From: Ferrimicrobium sp.
GTDB lineage: Bacteria; Actinomycetota; Acidimicrobiia; Acidimicrobiales; Acidimicrobiaceae
Direction of reading: 5' to 3'
Length of the DNA stretch: 64,000 nucleotides
Assembly: GCF_027319265.1 (NCBI RefSeq)
Contig: NZ_DAHVNP010000037.1
Span: forward strand, 1 to 64,000
Every line of letters begins with the position of its first letter. Within the stretch, counting starts at the first letter, position 1. Below are positions 26,242-35,576 of the stretch, one piece after another. Below the pieces are notes generated by a model. It had not been told where the DNA came from. It did no database searches and worked only from the letters and a program-made list of their open reading frames with translations. Position numbers and translations under genes: made by a program.

Positions 26242-26695
26242 CCGTCGAGCCGCCGACAGCGGCTCAGCGCTCATTTTGGTGCCGCTCATCGCACTGGTGG
26301 TCGTCATCCTCATGACCATCGCCATCAACACCGCCGCACTCTATCTGGCGCAGCATCAGCTCACCGAGGTGGCTGAGGCCTGTGCCATCCAAGGCACCCG
26401 TGCCCTCGACCCAGTCTCCTACTACTCAGAAGGGGTCCTCGCTCTTGCCCCATCGGCCGCTCGAGGGGACGTCATGGCCTGCGTAGCGCACGAAAGCACT
26501 CGGCTCACCCACGTCACCGTCTCCTTCCCCACATCACTGAGTCTGACCGTCACGCTCACCCAGCGACAGCGGACACCCCTTCTCAATCTCCTCAGCATCG
26601 ATCATGACTCGCTCAGTGCATCGGCGACAGCAGTTGCCCTGGCAAGTCCTCCTCATCGCGGCGCCTTCACCAGCGACAGGACCAGCTTTCACTGA
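26180..26695 (+). CDS. TadE/TadG-like pilus protein
   Basis: Leader, then AADSGSALILVPLIALVVVILMTIAINTAALYLAQ, a TadG/TadE-type helix. An Ala/Thr-rich exported domain of about 120 residues with two Cys (AEACAIQG and VMACVAH) follows. The start is uncertain: ATG 26180 overlaps the previous gene by 62 bases, and GTG 26216 (LPSHREANRRAADSG) is a shorter alternative. It resembles the Rv3654c-type TadE-like proteins near actinobacterial pilus loci. Last gene of the pilin-like operon. Confidence 0.6.
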   Translation: MLIALQTSWDSTVLPSHREANRRAADSGSALILVPLIALVVVILMTIAINTAALYLAQHQLTEVAEACAIQGTRALDPVSYYSEGVLALAPSAARGDVMACVAHESTRLTHVTVSFPTSLSLTVTLTQRQRTPLLNLLSIDHDSLSASATAVALASPPHRGAFTSDRTSFH

Positions 26696-26767
26696 GGTCT
26701 TGACTCATCGATCTTCGCCAACCCGACACCCCAGGGATCTCAAAGTGAGGGGCAAGGACCGGCTAGG

Positions 26768-27652
26768 GTGTTGAAGGTGATGCCAATTCAACACGTACCC
26801 GTCGATGCACACCTCTCCTCCGACCAACACCAACTTCTCATCGCTCGATCGCTTGGCTTAGCTCTGGGTCTGGAGACACGCGGACCGCTCGCTCGCCTAG
26901 AACTCAGTGAACCTTCGCCCGCCCCGGTGATCGCACGCGAGGCCAATGGTGCACGTTATGCCATCGCGAATCGACGAATACTCCTCGATGGGGCGACCAA
27001 CTTTCGCGATGCTGGTGGTCGACAAGGCGTCGGTGGTGCCTTGGTCGACTGGCGCACTCACTACCGCTCCGAAAACCTGGCCAGGATCACCGCACATGAT
27101 TGGGAGAGCATCGAACGTCTTGGCATTGACCTGATCATCGATCTTCGCCACGCCGACGAGTCTGACCTTGCACCGTCGAAGGCACCCGGTCACATCACTA
27201 CCGTGCAGATCCCAATCGTTGGCAACCTCGCGGGTCATGCAGATGCCACGCGTGCACTCCTTGAGGGCCTAGTCGATCGAATCGACGACGAGGCGATGAA
27301 GGCGATGTATCTCGACCTCGTTGCTCAACACGAAAAGGATCTCATGACCGCCTTCGAGCTCTATCGCGACCACGACCAACCCGTCCTTGTGCACTGCACC
27401 GCCGGGAAGGATCGCACGGGTATCGTCGTGGCACTTTGGCAGCTCTCACAGGGTGTCAGCATGCGCGACATCCTAGAGGACTATCGTCTCTCGTCCCTCT
27501 ATCGGACGTTACCACGTTTCTTAACTCTTCGGCCAGATCTCCTCGCCGCCCATGTCAACCCACGCAACATCCACAGCTACCTCTCAACGCAGAATGCATC
27601 GCTGACGGCGGCCCTCACAGCACTCGACGTCGACGAGATTGGGTCCCGTTAA
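26768..27652 (+). CDS. Tyrosine/serine protein phosphatase, PtpB-like
   Basis: Phosphatase of the tyrosine-phosphatase 3 family (MptpB-like), about 290 residues. The P-loop is VLVHCTAGKDRTGIVVALW, with nucleophilic Cys, the Lys and Asp typical of lipid/triple-specificity members, and the invariant Arg. The entry strand reads GATNFRDAGGRQ, with LIIDLRHADES in the middle. There is no signal peptide. The start is GTG 26768 or the ATG at 26780. Substrate unknown. It stands alone between the pilin-like operon and acs. Confidence 0.88.
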   Translation: MLKVMPIQHVPVDAHLSSDQHQLLIARSLGLALGLETRGPLARLELSEPSPAPVIAREANGARYAIANRRILLDGATNFRDAGGRQGVGGALVDWRTHYRSENLARITAHDWESIERLGIDLIIDLRHADESDLAPSKAPGHITTVQIPIVGNLAGHADATRALLEGLVDRIDDEAMKAMYLDLVAQHEKDLMTAFELYRDHDQPVLVHCTAGKDRTGIVVALWQLSQGVSMRDILEDYRLSSLYRTLPRFLTLRPDLLAAHVNPRNIHSYLSTQNASLTAALTALDVDEIGSR

Positions 27653-28034
27653 CGACACGGCAATTGGTGGAGCTAGGAACTCGCATCGACCTCCTGGGTC
27701 ATGGGTGCCCGTATACCCACCACGTTTGTGGGGGTGTCAGGGAGCATGAAAGGCGAGATCGCCTGCCTTGATCGACGCAACACATTGCTCACAATTGCAA
27801 CCCCCTGTAGCAATATTTGCGAGTGCAACGACTGACACTTGTTCCCTCTAGCATCTCTTGTTGGCGCACCAAGGTCCTGATGGAGTGCGATATTTGCGAT
27901 CGACGACACCATGACGGCCACAGCATCACCTGCCTAATTGACAAGGTCGTAACAAAGCACTACGCTTTGGTCAGCGACCACGGATGTCGCAGCAGAGAAC
28001 GAACAGCGTTCCAGACCGCTTCTAAGGGGGAAGA
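27653..28034. other. Interval upstream of acs with a spaced direct repeat
   Basis: No gene seen. GCAATATTTGCGA (27810-27822) and GCGATATTTGCGA (27887-27899) are near-identical direct repeats 77 bp apart, a plausible pair of regulator sites ahead of acs. Confidence 0.5.
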
Positions 28035-30014
28035 ATGGCCGACGATGGCGCAACAATTGAAGCACTATTTTCTGAGGGACGAAAATTCGAGCCGCCAACA
28101 CATCTGCGAGAGACGGCAGCGATCAACTCGCCCGCAATCTATCACGAAGGTGAGGACTACGAGACCTACTGGGCCAACCAAGCCGAACGAGTGTTGTGGA
28201 GGCGCCGGTGGGACCGAGTGCTTGATTGGTCGAATCCTCCCTTCGCACGGTGGTTTGACGGAGCCACCCTCAACATCACCGAGAGCTGTCTCGACCGGCA
28301 TGCGGCCGCCACCCCTCACAAGGTGGCCTACTACTTCGAGGGAGAGGAGGGTGACACCAGAACCCTCACCTATGCCGACCTCTTGGCTGAGGTATCTCGG
28401 CTTGCGAACGGATTGAGTTCGCTTGGGGTCACCAAGGGTGATCGTGTGGCGATCTACATGGGCATGATCCCGGAATTTCCGATCGCATTGCTCGCTTGTG
28501 CGCGACTCGGCGCGATTCATTCAGTCGTCTTTGGCGGGTTCTCCCCGGAGGCACTCGCCGATCGTATCAACGATGCTCAAGCCAAGGTGCTCATCACCTG
28601 TGATCAGTCCCGACGCAAAGGCCAACTCGTTGAACTCAAAGCTTTTGCCGATCGGGCGCTCGAGAACGCTCCATCAGTCGAGCATGTCGTCGTCGTCGAG
28701 CGTACCGGCAACGATGTCGCCATGCAAGAGGGCCGAGATATCACCTATCGGGCACTGACCGAAAGCCAGCCTTCGGTCCGCGAAGCGACCGAAACCTCAA
28801 GCGAAGACCCGCTCTACATCCTCTATACCTCCGGCACCACGGGGCGCCCGAAGGGCATCCTCCACACCACTGGAGGGTATCTCGTCGGTGTAGCAACCAC
28901 GCATGCGCAGGTCTTTGACCTTCGACCTGATGACGTCTACTGGTGCACCGCTGACATCGGATGGGTCACCGGCCATAGCTATATCGTCTATGGACCCTTG
29001 GCCAACGGAGCAACGAGCGTCCTCTATGAAGGGGTACCCGACTATCCGGATAAGGACCGCTACTGGGCGATCATCGAAAAGTACCGGGTAACCCAGCTCT
29101 ACACCGCCCCAACCTCGATCCGTACCTTCATGAAGTGGGGAACGGAGTTCCCCGACCGCCACAATATGGAGTCGCTACGCATTATCGGCACCGTCGGTGA
29201 ACCCATCAACCCAGAGGCATGGATGTGGTACCGGCGGGTGATTGGTGGAGATCGGTGTCCGGTCGTAGATACTTGGTGGCAGACGGAGACGGGGAACATG
29301 ATGATCGCTCCTCTACCGGCCATCACCGCCGCCAAACCTGGATCTGCCACGATCCCCCTGCCCGGAATAGGTGCTGACATTGTCAATGAAGATGGAGACT
29401 CGGTTCCACTGGGTGGCGGAGGCTACCTCGTATTGACCCACCCATGGCCCGCCATGGCCCGCACGATCTTCGGCGACCCTGATCGATTTGTCGATACGTA
29501 TTGGTCACGGTTTTCAAACCCAAGCGCGGGAGTTTGGCGCTACTTTGCTGGTGACGGAGCCAAACGTGACGAGGATGGCTACTACTGGCTCCTCGGACGC
29601 GTCGATGATGTCATGAACGTCTCCGGCCATCGGATCTCGACACTCGAGGTGGAATCAGCACTCGTCGATCATCCATCGGTTGCTGAAGCAGCAGTCATTG
29701 GACGCAACGACCCTATCACCGGCCAGGCGATTGCGGCCTTTGTCACCCTCCGATCGGGAATCGTTGGGAGCGAAGCCCTCATACTTGAGCTCCGCGATCA
29801 TGTCGCAGACAAGATTGGGAAAATAGCACGGCCAGCCTCCATCGTCTTTACCGATGAACTACCAAAGACGCGCTCTGGGAAAATCATGCGCCGACTGCTG
29901 CGCGACATCTCCGAGCAACGCAAACTCGGCGACGTCACCACGCTCGCCAACGCCGATGTCGTGCAAGAGATCGCTGATCGAGCACAGTCGATGAAGGCCT
30001 CGACCGAGGAGTAG
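28035..30014 (+). CDS. acs: Acetyl-CoA synthetase
   Basis: AMP-forming acetate-CoA ligase, 659 residues, normal length. Adenylation motifs are YILYTSGTTGRPKGILHTTGGY, WWQTETGNMM, the hinge GYYWLLGRVDDVMNVSGHRIS, and the C-terminal PKTRSGKIMRRLLR, whose Lys is the site acetylated by Pat/deacetylated by CobB in other bacteria. The ribosome site is AAGGGGGAAG just before ATG 28035. The next plus-strand gene is a SatP-like acetate transporter, so the pair forms an acetate scavenging module. Confidence 0.97.
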   Translation: MADDGATIEALFSEGRKFEPPTHLRETAAINSPAIYHEGEDYETYWANQAERVLWRRRWDRVLDWSNPPFARWFDGATLNITESCLDRHAAATPHKVAYYFEGEEGDTRTLTYADLLAEVSRLANGLSSLGVTKGDRVAIYMGMIPEFPIALLACARLGAIHSVVFGGFSPEALADRINDAQAKVLITCDQSRRKGQLVELKAFADRALENAPSVEHVVVVERTGNDVAMQEGRDITYRALTESQPSVREATETSSEDPLYILYTSGTTGRPKGILHTTGGYLVGVATTHAQVFDLRPDDVYWCTADIGWVTGHSYIVYGPLANGATSVLYEGVPDYPDKDRYWAIIEKYRVTQLYTAPTSIRTFMKWGTEFPDRHNMESLRIIGTVGEPINPEAWMWYRRVIGGDRCPVVDTWWQTETGNMMIAPLPAITAAKPGSATIPLPGIGADIVNEDGDSVPLGGGGYLVLTHPWPAMARTIFGDPDRFVDTYWSRFSNPSAGVWRYFAGDGAKRDEDGYYWLLGRVDDVMNVSGHRISTLEVESALVDHPSVAEAAVIGRNDPITGQAIAAFVTLRSGIVGSEALILELRDHVADKIGKIARPASIVFTDELPKTRSGKIMRRLLRDISEQRKLGDVTTLANADVVQEIADRAQSMKASTEE

Positions 30015-30458
30015 CACCTCATCATCAGTCACACCGCGCCAGGGGATGGGGGATTGCAGATGAAGACAACAAATTCGACCAAGACATATTGGTACCTCGT
30101 GGGTCATGATTGACGAACCCGTAAGGTCAATCTGTCACAAGGACTAAGCGCCCATCGCCAACACCGATGGGTCCAAACAGGGGGGAAATGGACGAGCTAG
30201 TTCCACACACGCTACGCCAACAACAGAGACGAAGGCTTCAACCACAGCGCCTTCAGCCACAGCGACAGCGATCATGTTCACCCGTCGATGTGCGATCGCA
30301 TCGACGGAAAGCACCACCGTGGACAACCACTGCAGACCCCTCGAGCAACGGGTTGACCCTCTCTCCAGAACCAACGACAGGGGGTTGCCTATCGTATTAG
30401 AACTTCACGACCGCGGAATCAGGACCTACAACAATCTGCTCATCTACACCAAATCATC
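30015..30458. other. Interval between acs and the acetate transporter
   Basis: No gene supported. It holds an inverted repeat GATTGAC (30108-30114) / GTCAATC (30126-30132), possibly an acs terminator hairpin or operator, and an imperfect 15-bp tandem repeat CTTCAACCACAGCGC / CTTCAGCCACAGCGA (30236-30265). Confidence 0.5.
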
Positions 30459-30477
30459 GTTCCTGTCGTACAGGAAC
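30459..30477 (+). promoter_or_regulatory. Inverted repeat upstream of the acetate transporter
   Basis: GTTCCTGT (30459-30466) and ACAGGAAC (30470-30477) are perfect 8-bp arms around a 3-bp centre, 36 bases before the start codon. A dimeric repressor site or a tight leader hairpin would both fit. Confidence 0.55.
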
Positions 30478-30512
30478 ACGTAAGTACCTTCTCACAGAAG
30501 AAAGGAACGTAC

Positions 30513-31148
30513 ATGTCAGCTAAGGAAACCTATGCGGATCCCGGACATTGGGCGGTTACTGCATTCTCAGCTACGTCGCTGATGCTGGGTATCATCAATG
30601 CCCATCTCATCAGTGGAACAGCCGTCGGCATTATCATCCCAACAGCCTTCATCTTCGGCGGCATCGTCCAGATCATCGCCGCCATCATCGAGGTTGCGCG
30701 TGGCAGCACCTTCGGGGCGGTGGCCTTTGGATCATACGGTCCATTTTGGATCATTGTCGGCCTCTATCTACAGTTCTACGCCAAGACCGTAGCTCCGGCA
30801 AGTGTCGGCACCGCCTTTGCACTCTTCCTATGGATGTTCGCGATCATCTCCCTCTATCTCTTTATCGCATCACTCAAGACCGACGTCGTCCTCGCGATCA
30901 TCCTCTTCCTCTTAGTGATCACCTTCGTGCTTCTTGCCCTCGGACAAGGAATGAATTCGACGAGCCTGACGGAAGCCGGCGGTTGGGCAACCATCATCTT
31001 CGCTGTCCTCGGCTTCTACCATGCGGCCTCCGGCACGATCGCTTCGACATGGGGGCGGGTACTGCTACCGGTAGGACCGCTCACGCCAAAACCGATGGTA
31101 CCACCAGATCAGGATCCACACCATGTGATGTCACCAGTAGATCGCTGA
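30513..31148 (+). CDS. Acetate uptake transporter, SatP/YaaH (GPR1/FUN34) family
   Basis: A 211-residue membrane protein with six hydrophobic helices, matching the SatP fold. The N-terminal ADPGHWAVTAFSATSLMLGIINAHL corresponds to the family's NPAPLGL-type entry motif in diverged form. Helices continue with IIIPTAFIFGGIVQIIAAIIEVARG and FGSYGPFWIIVGLYLQFY. The ribosome site AAAGGA lies six bases before ATG 30513. Likely transports acetate (as acetic acid/proton symport) into the cell for acs. Substrate is inferred from family and context. Confidence 0.85.
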   Translation: MSAKETYADPGHWAVTAFSATSLMLGIINAHLISGTAVGIIIPTAFIFGGIVQIIAAIIEVARGSTFGAVAFGSYGPFWIIVGLYLQFYAKTVAPASVGTAFALFLWMFAIISLYLFIASLKTDVVLAIILFLLVITFVLLALGQGMNSTSLTEAGGWATIIFAVLGFYHAASGTIASTWGRVLLPVGPLTPKPMVPPDQDPHHVMSPVDR

Positions 31149-31190
31149 TCTTACCAACCGTCAACGGAGAGACCCCTCTCCCTGCTCCAA

Positions 31191-31227
31191 CCAGTGGCCG
31201 ACGTCCCCCATGGATGTCGGCCACTGG
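31191..31227 (+). terminator. Hairpin after the acetate transporter
   Basis: CCAGTGGCCGACGT (31191-31204) pairs with ATGTCGGCCACTGG (31214-31227) over 14 positions with one G-U pair and a 9-base loop. The downstream CGTTTGCTA has only a short T-run. Confidence 0.65.
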
Positions 31228-31311
31228 CGTTTGCTAGTGAGACAGTCGACGACGTCAGCCCCGGTTCCCAATCATGTTCGGTCTCTAGCAATGTGGGCAA
31301 TAACGATGGGC

Positions 31312-31647
31312 TCAACTGGACAGCGAGGCTATCAGCGCAGCGATCAGCGGTTCAAAGGGACCGCCTCTGAGTATCTGGTAGAGACGCGTGGCCGTCTCGT
31401 GTGCACCAGTGCGATCCTGCTCCCGTAGGCACACCGCGAGCTCTTCAAGCAGGTCTGGTACAGCCTCATAGACGGGAAGTTGATTCAGGCGACGTATCGC
31501 AACAGCCCCTTGGCTGAGACCGACGACGTCGCTCGCGATCGCAGAGCGCAAGGACCGCTCAAGTGCACTGATCACCTCGCGTTGTTGCTGACCGTCCATC
31601 TCGACTCTCTCATCCCGCTCTGACGCCACCCGCACCTCGCTCGCCAA
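31312..31647 (-). CDS. Small helical protein, unknown function
   Basis: A 111-residue protein predicted to be mostly helical (QQREVISALERSLRSAIASDVVG, PVYEAVPDLLEELAVCLREQDRTGAHETA). No membrane segment, no recognised motif. It is 24 bases downstream of another small helical gene and the BldD-like regulator, on the same strand. Natural composition supports coding, but the start is not certain. Confidence 0.55.
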   Translation of the reverse strand: MASEVRVASERDERVEMDGQQQREVISALERSLRSAIASDVVGLSQGAVAIRRLNQLPVYEAVPDLLEELAVCLREQDRTGAHETATRLYQILRGGPFEPLIAALIASLSS

Positions 31648-31671
31648 GGGACCAACGGTGCCACCATAGCT

Positions 31672-31971
31672 TCAGGGTAGCAAGATGACCTGCTTTGGAT
31701 CCCGCAGCTCTATCAAGGTGACCAGGAGATCACAAAACTGCTCCTCACTGCTCCACCGGAGCCGTTCAAGCAACGCCCCCGGATCATCGAGCGTGATGCC
31801 GACCGATCGTGACAGCACCTCGAGATTCTCGAGATCGCTGCGGTCGGCCTGGCCTGTTAACAGACCGAGCACCAACGAGACCCGCTCAGCAGGCCGACAC
31901 TTGCCACGACCTACCTCATCAAGCACATCTCCAAGGGCGAGGGCTACCTTTTTCGAGATCCCCATATCCAT
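31672..31971 (-). CDS. Small helical protein downstream of the BldD-like regulator
   Basis: A 99-residue soluble protein (MDMGISKKVALALGDVLDEVG...) rich in Leu and charged residues. The GKCRPAERVSLVLGLLTGQ and SSEEQFCDLLVTLIELRDP stretches suggest a helical bundle. It begins 15 bases after the stop of the bldD-like gene, so the two are probably co-transcribed. No family recognised. Confidence 0.6.
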   Translation of the reverse strand: MDMGISKKVALALGDVLDEVGRGKCRPAERVSLVLGLLTGQADRSDLENLEVLSRSVGITLDDPGALLERLRWSSEEQFCDLLVTLIELRDPKQVILLP

Positions 31972-31986
31972 GGGAAGAACCGTTGG

Positions 31987-32577
31987 CTAACTCGAAACGC
32001 GAAGGCCTAGATCATCCAAGAAGGCGATCATATCCTCGAATGAGAGTCCAAGAACGGCACCGATGATTTTGAGATCATCGGAACGCACGGTCATGACGCG
32101 GCCATTGAAATCCTGCCTTGAAACCTGGATCATCGACAGGTAGCGGCTAATGAGGTCGCGCTCGGGACCAATCATGGACGAGAGTCTGGCGAGGTCGATC
32201 GTACACTTGACCGACCCAGTCACCCGGGACCGCGCCACACCGGCGCTGATCTGTCGTTCAAGCCCTGCTAAATCAATCCGACTCTGATCGTCAGTCAACG
32301 AAGCTACTCGATCCCGATTGCTAAGTGCAAAGAACTCGCGACCGGCGAGCTCTGGTGGCAATAGTTGATCGACACCGACATGGTAGAACTCCGCGAGCCG
32401 CTGTAGTCGCGGTACCGAAATTGACCGCTCACCACGTTCATAGGCCCCTAGAACCGACGCCTTGAACTCCTTTTCAGAGATCGCCTCGACTGCTTGCAGC
32501 GAATAACGTTGCTGCTTGCGTACGGATCGTAACCGCTTCCCTACTTCGCGTGCGTAGTCTCGCTCCGCCTGATCCAT
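31987..32577 (-). CDS. bldD: BldD-like transcriptional regulator with c-di-GMP motif
   Basis: XRE-family regulator of 196 residues. The N-terminal HTH (VGKRLRSVRKQQRYSLQAVEAISEKEFKASVLGAYERGERSISVPRLQRLAEFY) closely follows Streptomyces BldD. The C-terminal domain carries R154-Q-D156, eight residues, then R165-S-D-D168, matching the RxD-X8-RxxD signature by which BldD binds a c-di-GMP tetramer. The start ATG 32577 has GAGGAG five bases upstream. In Streptomyces BldD represses sporulation genes; here the regulon is unknown. Two small genes follow it, and rsmE precedes it. Confidence 0.85.
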   Translation of the reverse strand: MDQAERDYAREVGKRLRSVRKQQRYSLQAVEAISEKEFKASVLGAYERGERSISVPRLQRLAEFYHVGVDQLLPPELAGREFFALSNRDRVASLTDDQSRIDLAGLERQISAGVARSRVTGSVKCTIDLARLSSMIGPERDLISRYLSMIQVSRQDFNGRVMTVRSDDLKIIGAVLGLSFEDMIAFLDDLGLRVSS

Positions 32578-32633
32578 TGACACTCCTCGCTCCATCCCAC
32601 AGAGGTCACGCGTTTACTCCGTGTAGCCGTATA

Positions 32634-33335
32634 CTACCAGGGTTTATCGCAAATACATACCAGTGATGCCCGTAATGTCGCCAAAAGTATCGAACCTGCT
32701 ACCGCTGCCGTCTCAATCCGCAATATCGGTAGTCCAAGGCTCACTCTTGGTATGGAATCAGGTGCCACAATAGCGCCTGACTCGGGTCCAACGACCAGCG
32801 TCGTCACCCCCTTGGGTAAGGGGCCTCCAGCGGGATCGAGAATCGCCACACCCTGTCCCACGCTGGCAAAGTACTCATGCGCTGGCTTCGGAGGATCGAT
32901 CACTGGCAACCACAGGCGTTCCGACTGCTGCGCTGCCTCACGAGCCACCCGCTCGAGGCGTTCCAGATGCGCCGGTGACAACTGTGCTCCACCGCGCCGA
33001 TCATGGAGATCCGAGAGCAGATGGATACGGTCGATACCCGTTTCGGTCAGTTTTTGCACCGCCCAAGACAGTCGCTCACTTGAGGGCAAGAACATGGCAA
33101 TCCCGATGTCGGGTTCATCGCGGGGCACAATCGAGATGTCTGAGAGCGGAACCAATCGCACTTGGGCCTGAATCGCCTCGATCGCCACCGTACGGAACCG
33201 GCCATGACCGTCCCCGGCGAACAGGCGAGCACCGTTGCGCAGACGACGCACCGATACGAGGTGATGAGCGAGTTGACGTGAGACGACCAGAGTCGCAAGA
33301 TCGTCAACAATGATAAAAGGGTGGAGGCGCTCCAT
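32634..33335 (-). CDS. rsmE: 16S rRNA (uracil-1498-N3)-methyltransferase RsmE
   Basis: SPOUT-class methyltransferase of 233 residues. The N-terminal PUA-like domain has HHLVSVRRLRNGARLFAGDG. The C-terminal trefoil knot carries LVVGPESGAIVAPD (family LxIGPEGG) and VSLGLPILRIETAAVAGSILL. It lies directly after dnaJ on the same strand (6-base gap), the usual hrcA-dnaJ-rsmE order. Confidence 0.92.
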   Translation of the reverse strand: MERLHPFIIVDDLATLVVSRQLAHHLVSVRRLRNGARLFAGDGHGRFRTVAIEAIQAQVRLVPLSDISIVPRDEPDIGIAMFLPSSERLSWAVQKLTETGIDRIHLLSDLHDRRGGAQLSPAHLERLERVAREAAQQSERLWLPVIDPPKPAHEYFASVGQGVAILDPAGGPLPKGVTTLVVGPESGAIVAPDSIPRVSLGLPILRIETAAVAGSILLATLRASLVCICDKPW

Positions 33336-33341
33336 CCTCCG

Positions 33342-34460
33342 CTACGGCTTAAACGCCGACTTCAACTTCGAGAAGATACCATGCTCATGGTGACCGAGGA
33401 CCTGTTCGCCACGCAACTCTGCAAGCTGACGAAGTAGCCCTTCCTCCTCTTCGCTGAGCTCTTTGGGCATCTGTACATCCATCGCCACAATCAGATCACC
33501 GCGACCGCGGCCCCGACCTGAGAGGACCGGAACTCCCTTACCCTTGAGGTGCACCGTGGCTCCTGGCTGCGTACCTGGGGCGACCTCAATCGTCTCGGGT
33601 CCATCGAGGCTCTCGAACTCCACCTGCGCACCGAGCGCCGCCTGTACGTAGGAGAGCGGCAGCTGCATCCACAGATCATTACCCTGTCGTTCAAATCTCT
33701 GCGAGGGCGCGACGTTCACATGTACATAGAGACTCCCCGGCTGGCCACCTCTCGGCGCAGCGGCGCCCTTGCCAGTGAGACGGAGAACAAGACCGTTATC
33801 AGCACCTGGCGGCACCTCGATCGTGAAGTGACGCTCAAGGGTTTTGCGACCCTCGCCACGGCAGTCAGGACAGAGATCGGTGATCACCTTGCCCTCACCA
33901 TGACAGACGTCGCAGGTCATCGTTGTCACCATCCGACCGAGGAATGACTGCGTCACCCGCTTGACGGAACCACTCCCCTGACACTGGGCACAGACCGTTG
34001 GAGAGGTGCCCACCTTCGCACCTGATCCACTACAGGTCGGGCAGGTCGTGGGCATCTTTAAGGAGATCTCCTTCTGGCAGCCGAAGACGGCCTCCTCGAA
34101 GGTGAGATTGACCGCCGTCTCCATGTCCTCACCACGGCGCGGACCTGGTGCCTCCTGCCCACCAAAACCTTGGCCAAAGACCGTCTGAAAGATATCGGTA
34201 AAGTTTGGTTGGAATGGGCCACCACCAAAGGGATCGCTGCCCGCCCCACCGGAGGAGCCATAGAGATCGTACTGGCGACGCTTCTCAGGATCGCTCAGTG
34301 TGTCGTAGGCCTCAGTTACGAGCTTGAAACGGTTCTCGGCATCCTTATCTCCCCCGTTCACATCCGGGTGTAGCTGCCGAGCCAGCTTACGATACGAACG
34401 CTTGATATCCTCTGCAGATGCGCTGCGCGCAACCCCTAGTACCTCGTAGTAGTCGACCAC
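33342..34460 (-). CDS. dnaJ: Chaperone DnaJ
   Basis: Hsp40 co-chaperone, 372 residues. The J domain has [15 protein letters not shown] with the HPD tripeptide, followed by a G/F-rich linker ([16 protein letters not shown]). Four zinc-finger repeats ([32 protein letters not shown]) and the C-terminal substrate-binding domains follow. It is eight bases downstream of hrcA, so it is likely under the same heat-shock control. No dnaK or grpE is in the window. Confidence 0.97.
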   Translation of the reverse strand: MVDYYEVLGVARSASAEDIKRSYRKLARQLHPDVNGGDKDAENRFKLVTEAYDTLSDPEKRRQYDLYGSSGGAGSDPFGGGPFQPNFTDIFQTVFGQGFGGQEAPGPRRGEDMETAVNLTFEEAVFGCQKEISLKMPTTCPTCSGSGAKVGTSPTVCAQCQGSGSVKRVTQSFLGRMVTTMTCDVCHGEGKVITDLCPDCRGEGRKTLERHFTIEVPPGADNGLVLRLTGKGAAAPRGGQPGSLYVHVNVAPSQRFERQGNDLWMQLPLSYVQAALGAQVEFESLDGPETIEVAPGTQPGATVHLKGKGVPVLSGRGRGRGDLIVAMDVQMPKELSEEEEGLLRQLAELRGEQVLGHHEHGIFSKLKSAFKP

Positions 34461-34468
34461 GTTCCTCC

Positions 34469-35527
34469 TTATCGCACGGCACGCGCGACTTGCGCACTCA
34501 GTGCTTCAACCGCTGCTAGTGCTCGCGAGTAATCCATCCGAGTAGGTCCAATCAATCCGATAGAGCCCACGAGTTCACCATCGATCTCACAGGGTGCCAC
34601 CACGAGCGAACACTCATTCAGTGCCTCAACCCCACCTTCGTCGCCGATGCTAACCATGCTGCCGGTCTCGATCAACGTACGGATCAGGTCCACAACATGC
34701 ACATCGTGTTCAAGCGTCTCAAGTACTCTCGCAACCTGATCGAGCTGTTCGAGAGCGGCAGCCGTCTTAGAGAGCTCACGCACACGAAGTCCAACCTCTT
34801 CACGCACCCGCAGTTCACGTAGCGCTGCGGCTACTTCGCGGGTGACGGTAGTGACCAACGGTGCTTGGTCGTCCAACGGTGGGGCTACCCCCACGGCACT
34901 CGTATCCGTACTAGAAACCGTGTCGAGGTCGATGAGTTCACTCATGTCGGTACCCACCAACATCGTCGTAAGGCGAGCACTGACTTGACTCGCCACCTCG
35001 TCACTCACCTCGACGCTGGGGTGCACCGTCGTGCGTTCGACCGTGCCTTTGGACCCCACCACTACGACCAACAACGTGTCTGGGCCAAGGCAGAGCACCT
35101 GAATCGCCTTATAATCCTCCGTCGATACAGCCCAAGTCGTCATCACTGCGGTGTAGTTGGTCTGCTGTGACAAGAAGGTCAGTGACCGCTCAAGCACATC
35201 CTCAAGTGCGCCCTTTGCCGTACGCAAAAAGTCAGCGACGTCATGTTCAATCTTTGCCAACTCAACAGGATCGAAACGCAGGAGCCGATCAACAAAATAG
35301 CGATACCCACGGATCGAGGGGATGCGTCCTGCGGAGACATGAGGTTGGGTTAGATAACCCTCTCGCTCCAGATTGGCCATCTGGGAGCGTACCGATGCCG
35401 GTGACAGATCGAGTTCAGCTGACTCCAGGACGTGTTGGGACCCCACCGGAGAAGCAGTACGAATGTACTCGACAATGACCGCGAGAAGAATCGCCTCTTT
35501 GCGTGCGCCTAGTGACTGATCAACCAT
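34469..35527 (-). CDS. hrcA: Heat-shock repressor HrcA
   Basis: Repressor that binds CIRCE elements and controls chaperone genes. The start is ATG 35527 ([21 protein letters not shown]), with GAGGTTAGG upstream; 352 residues. The winged helix is near the N-terminus ([46 protein letters not shown]). A GAF-like dimer domain follows and ends in [25 protein letters not shown]. Upstream lies a set of repeats and a long palindrome that could be its autoregulatory operator. Confidence 0.95.
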   Translation of the reverse strand: MVDQSLGARKEAILLAVIVEYIRTASPVGSQHVLESAELDLSPASVRSQMANLEREGYLTQPHVSAGRIPSIRGYRYFVDRLLRFDPVELAKIEHDVADFLRTAKGALEDVLERSLTFLSQQTNYTAVMTTWAVSTEDYKAIQVLCLGPDTLLVVVVGSKGTVERTTVHPSVEVSDEVASQVSARLTTMLVGTDMSELIDLDTVSSTDTSAVGVAPPLDDQAPLVTTVTREVAAALRELRVREEVGLRVRELSKTAAALEQLDQVARVLETLEHDVHVVDLIRTLIETGSMVSIGDEGGVEALNECSLVVAPCEIDGELVGSIGLIGPTRMDYSRALAAVEALSAQVARAVR

Positions 35528-35576
35528 AACCGAGAACCTAACCTCAACAAAATCTTTGACTACGCTATCCCACTGG

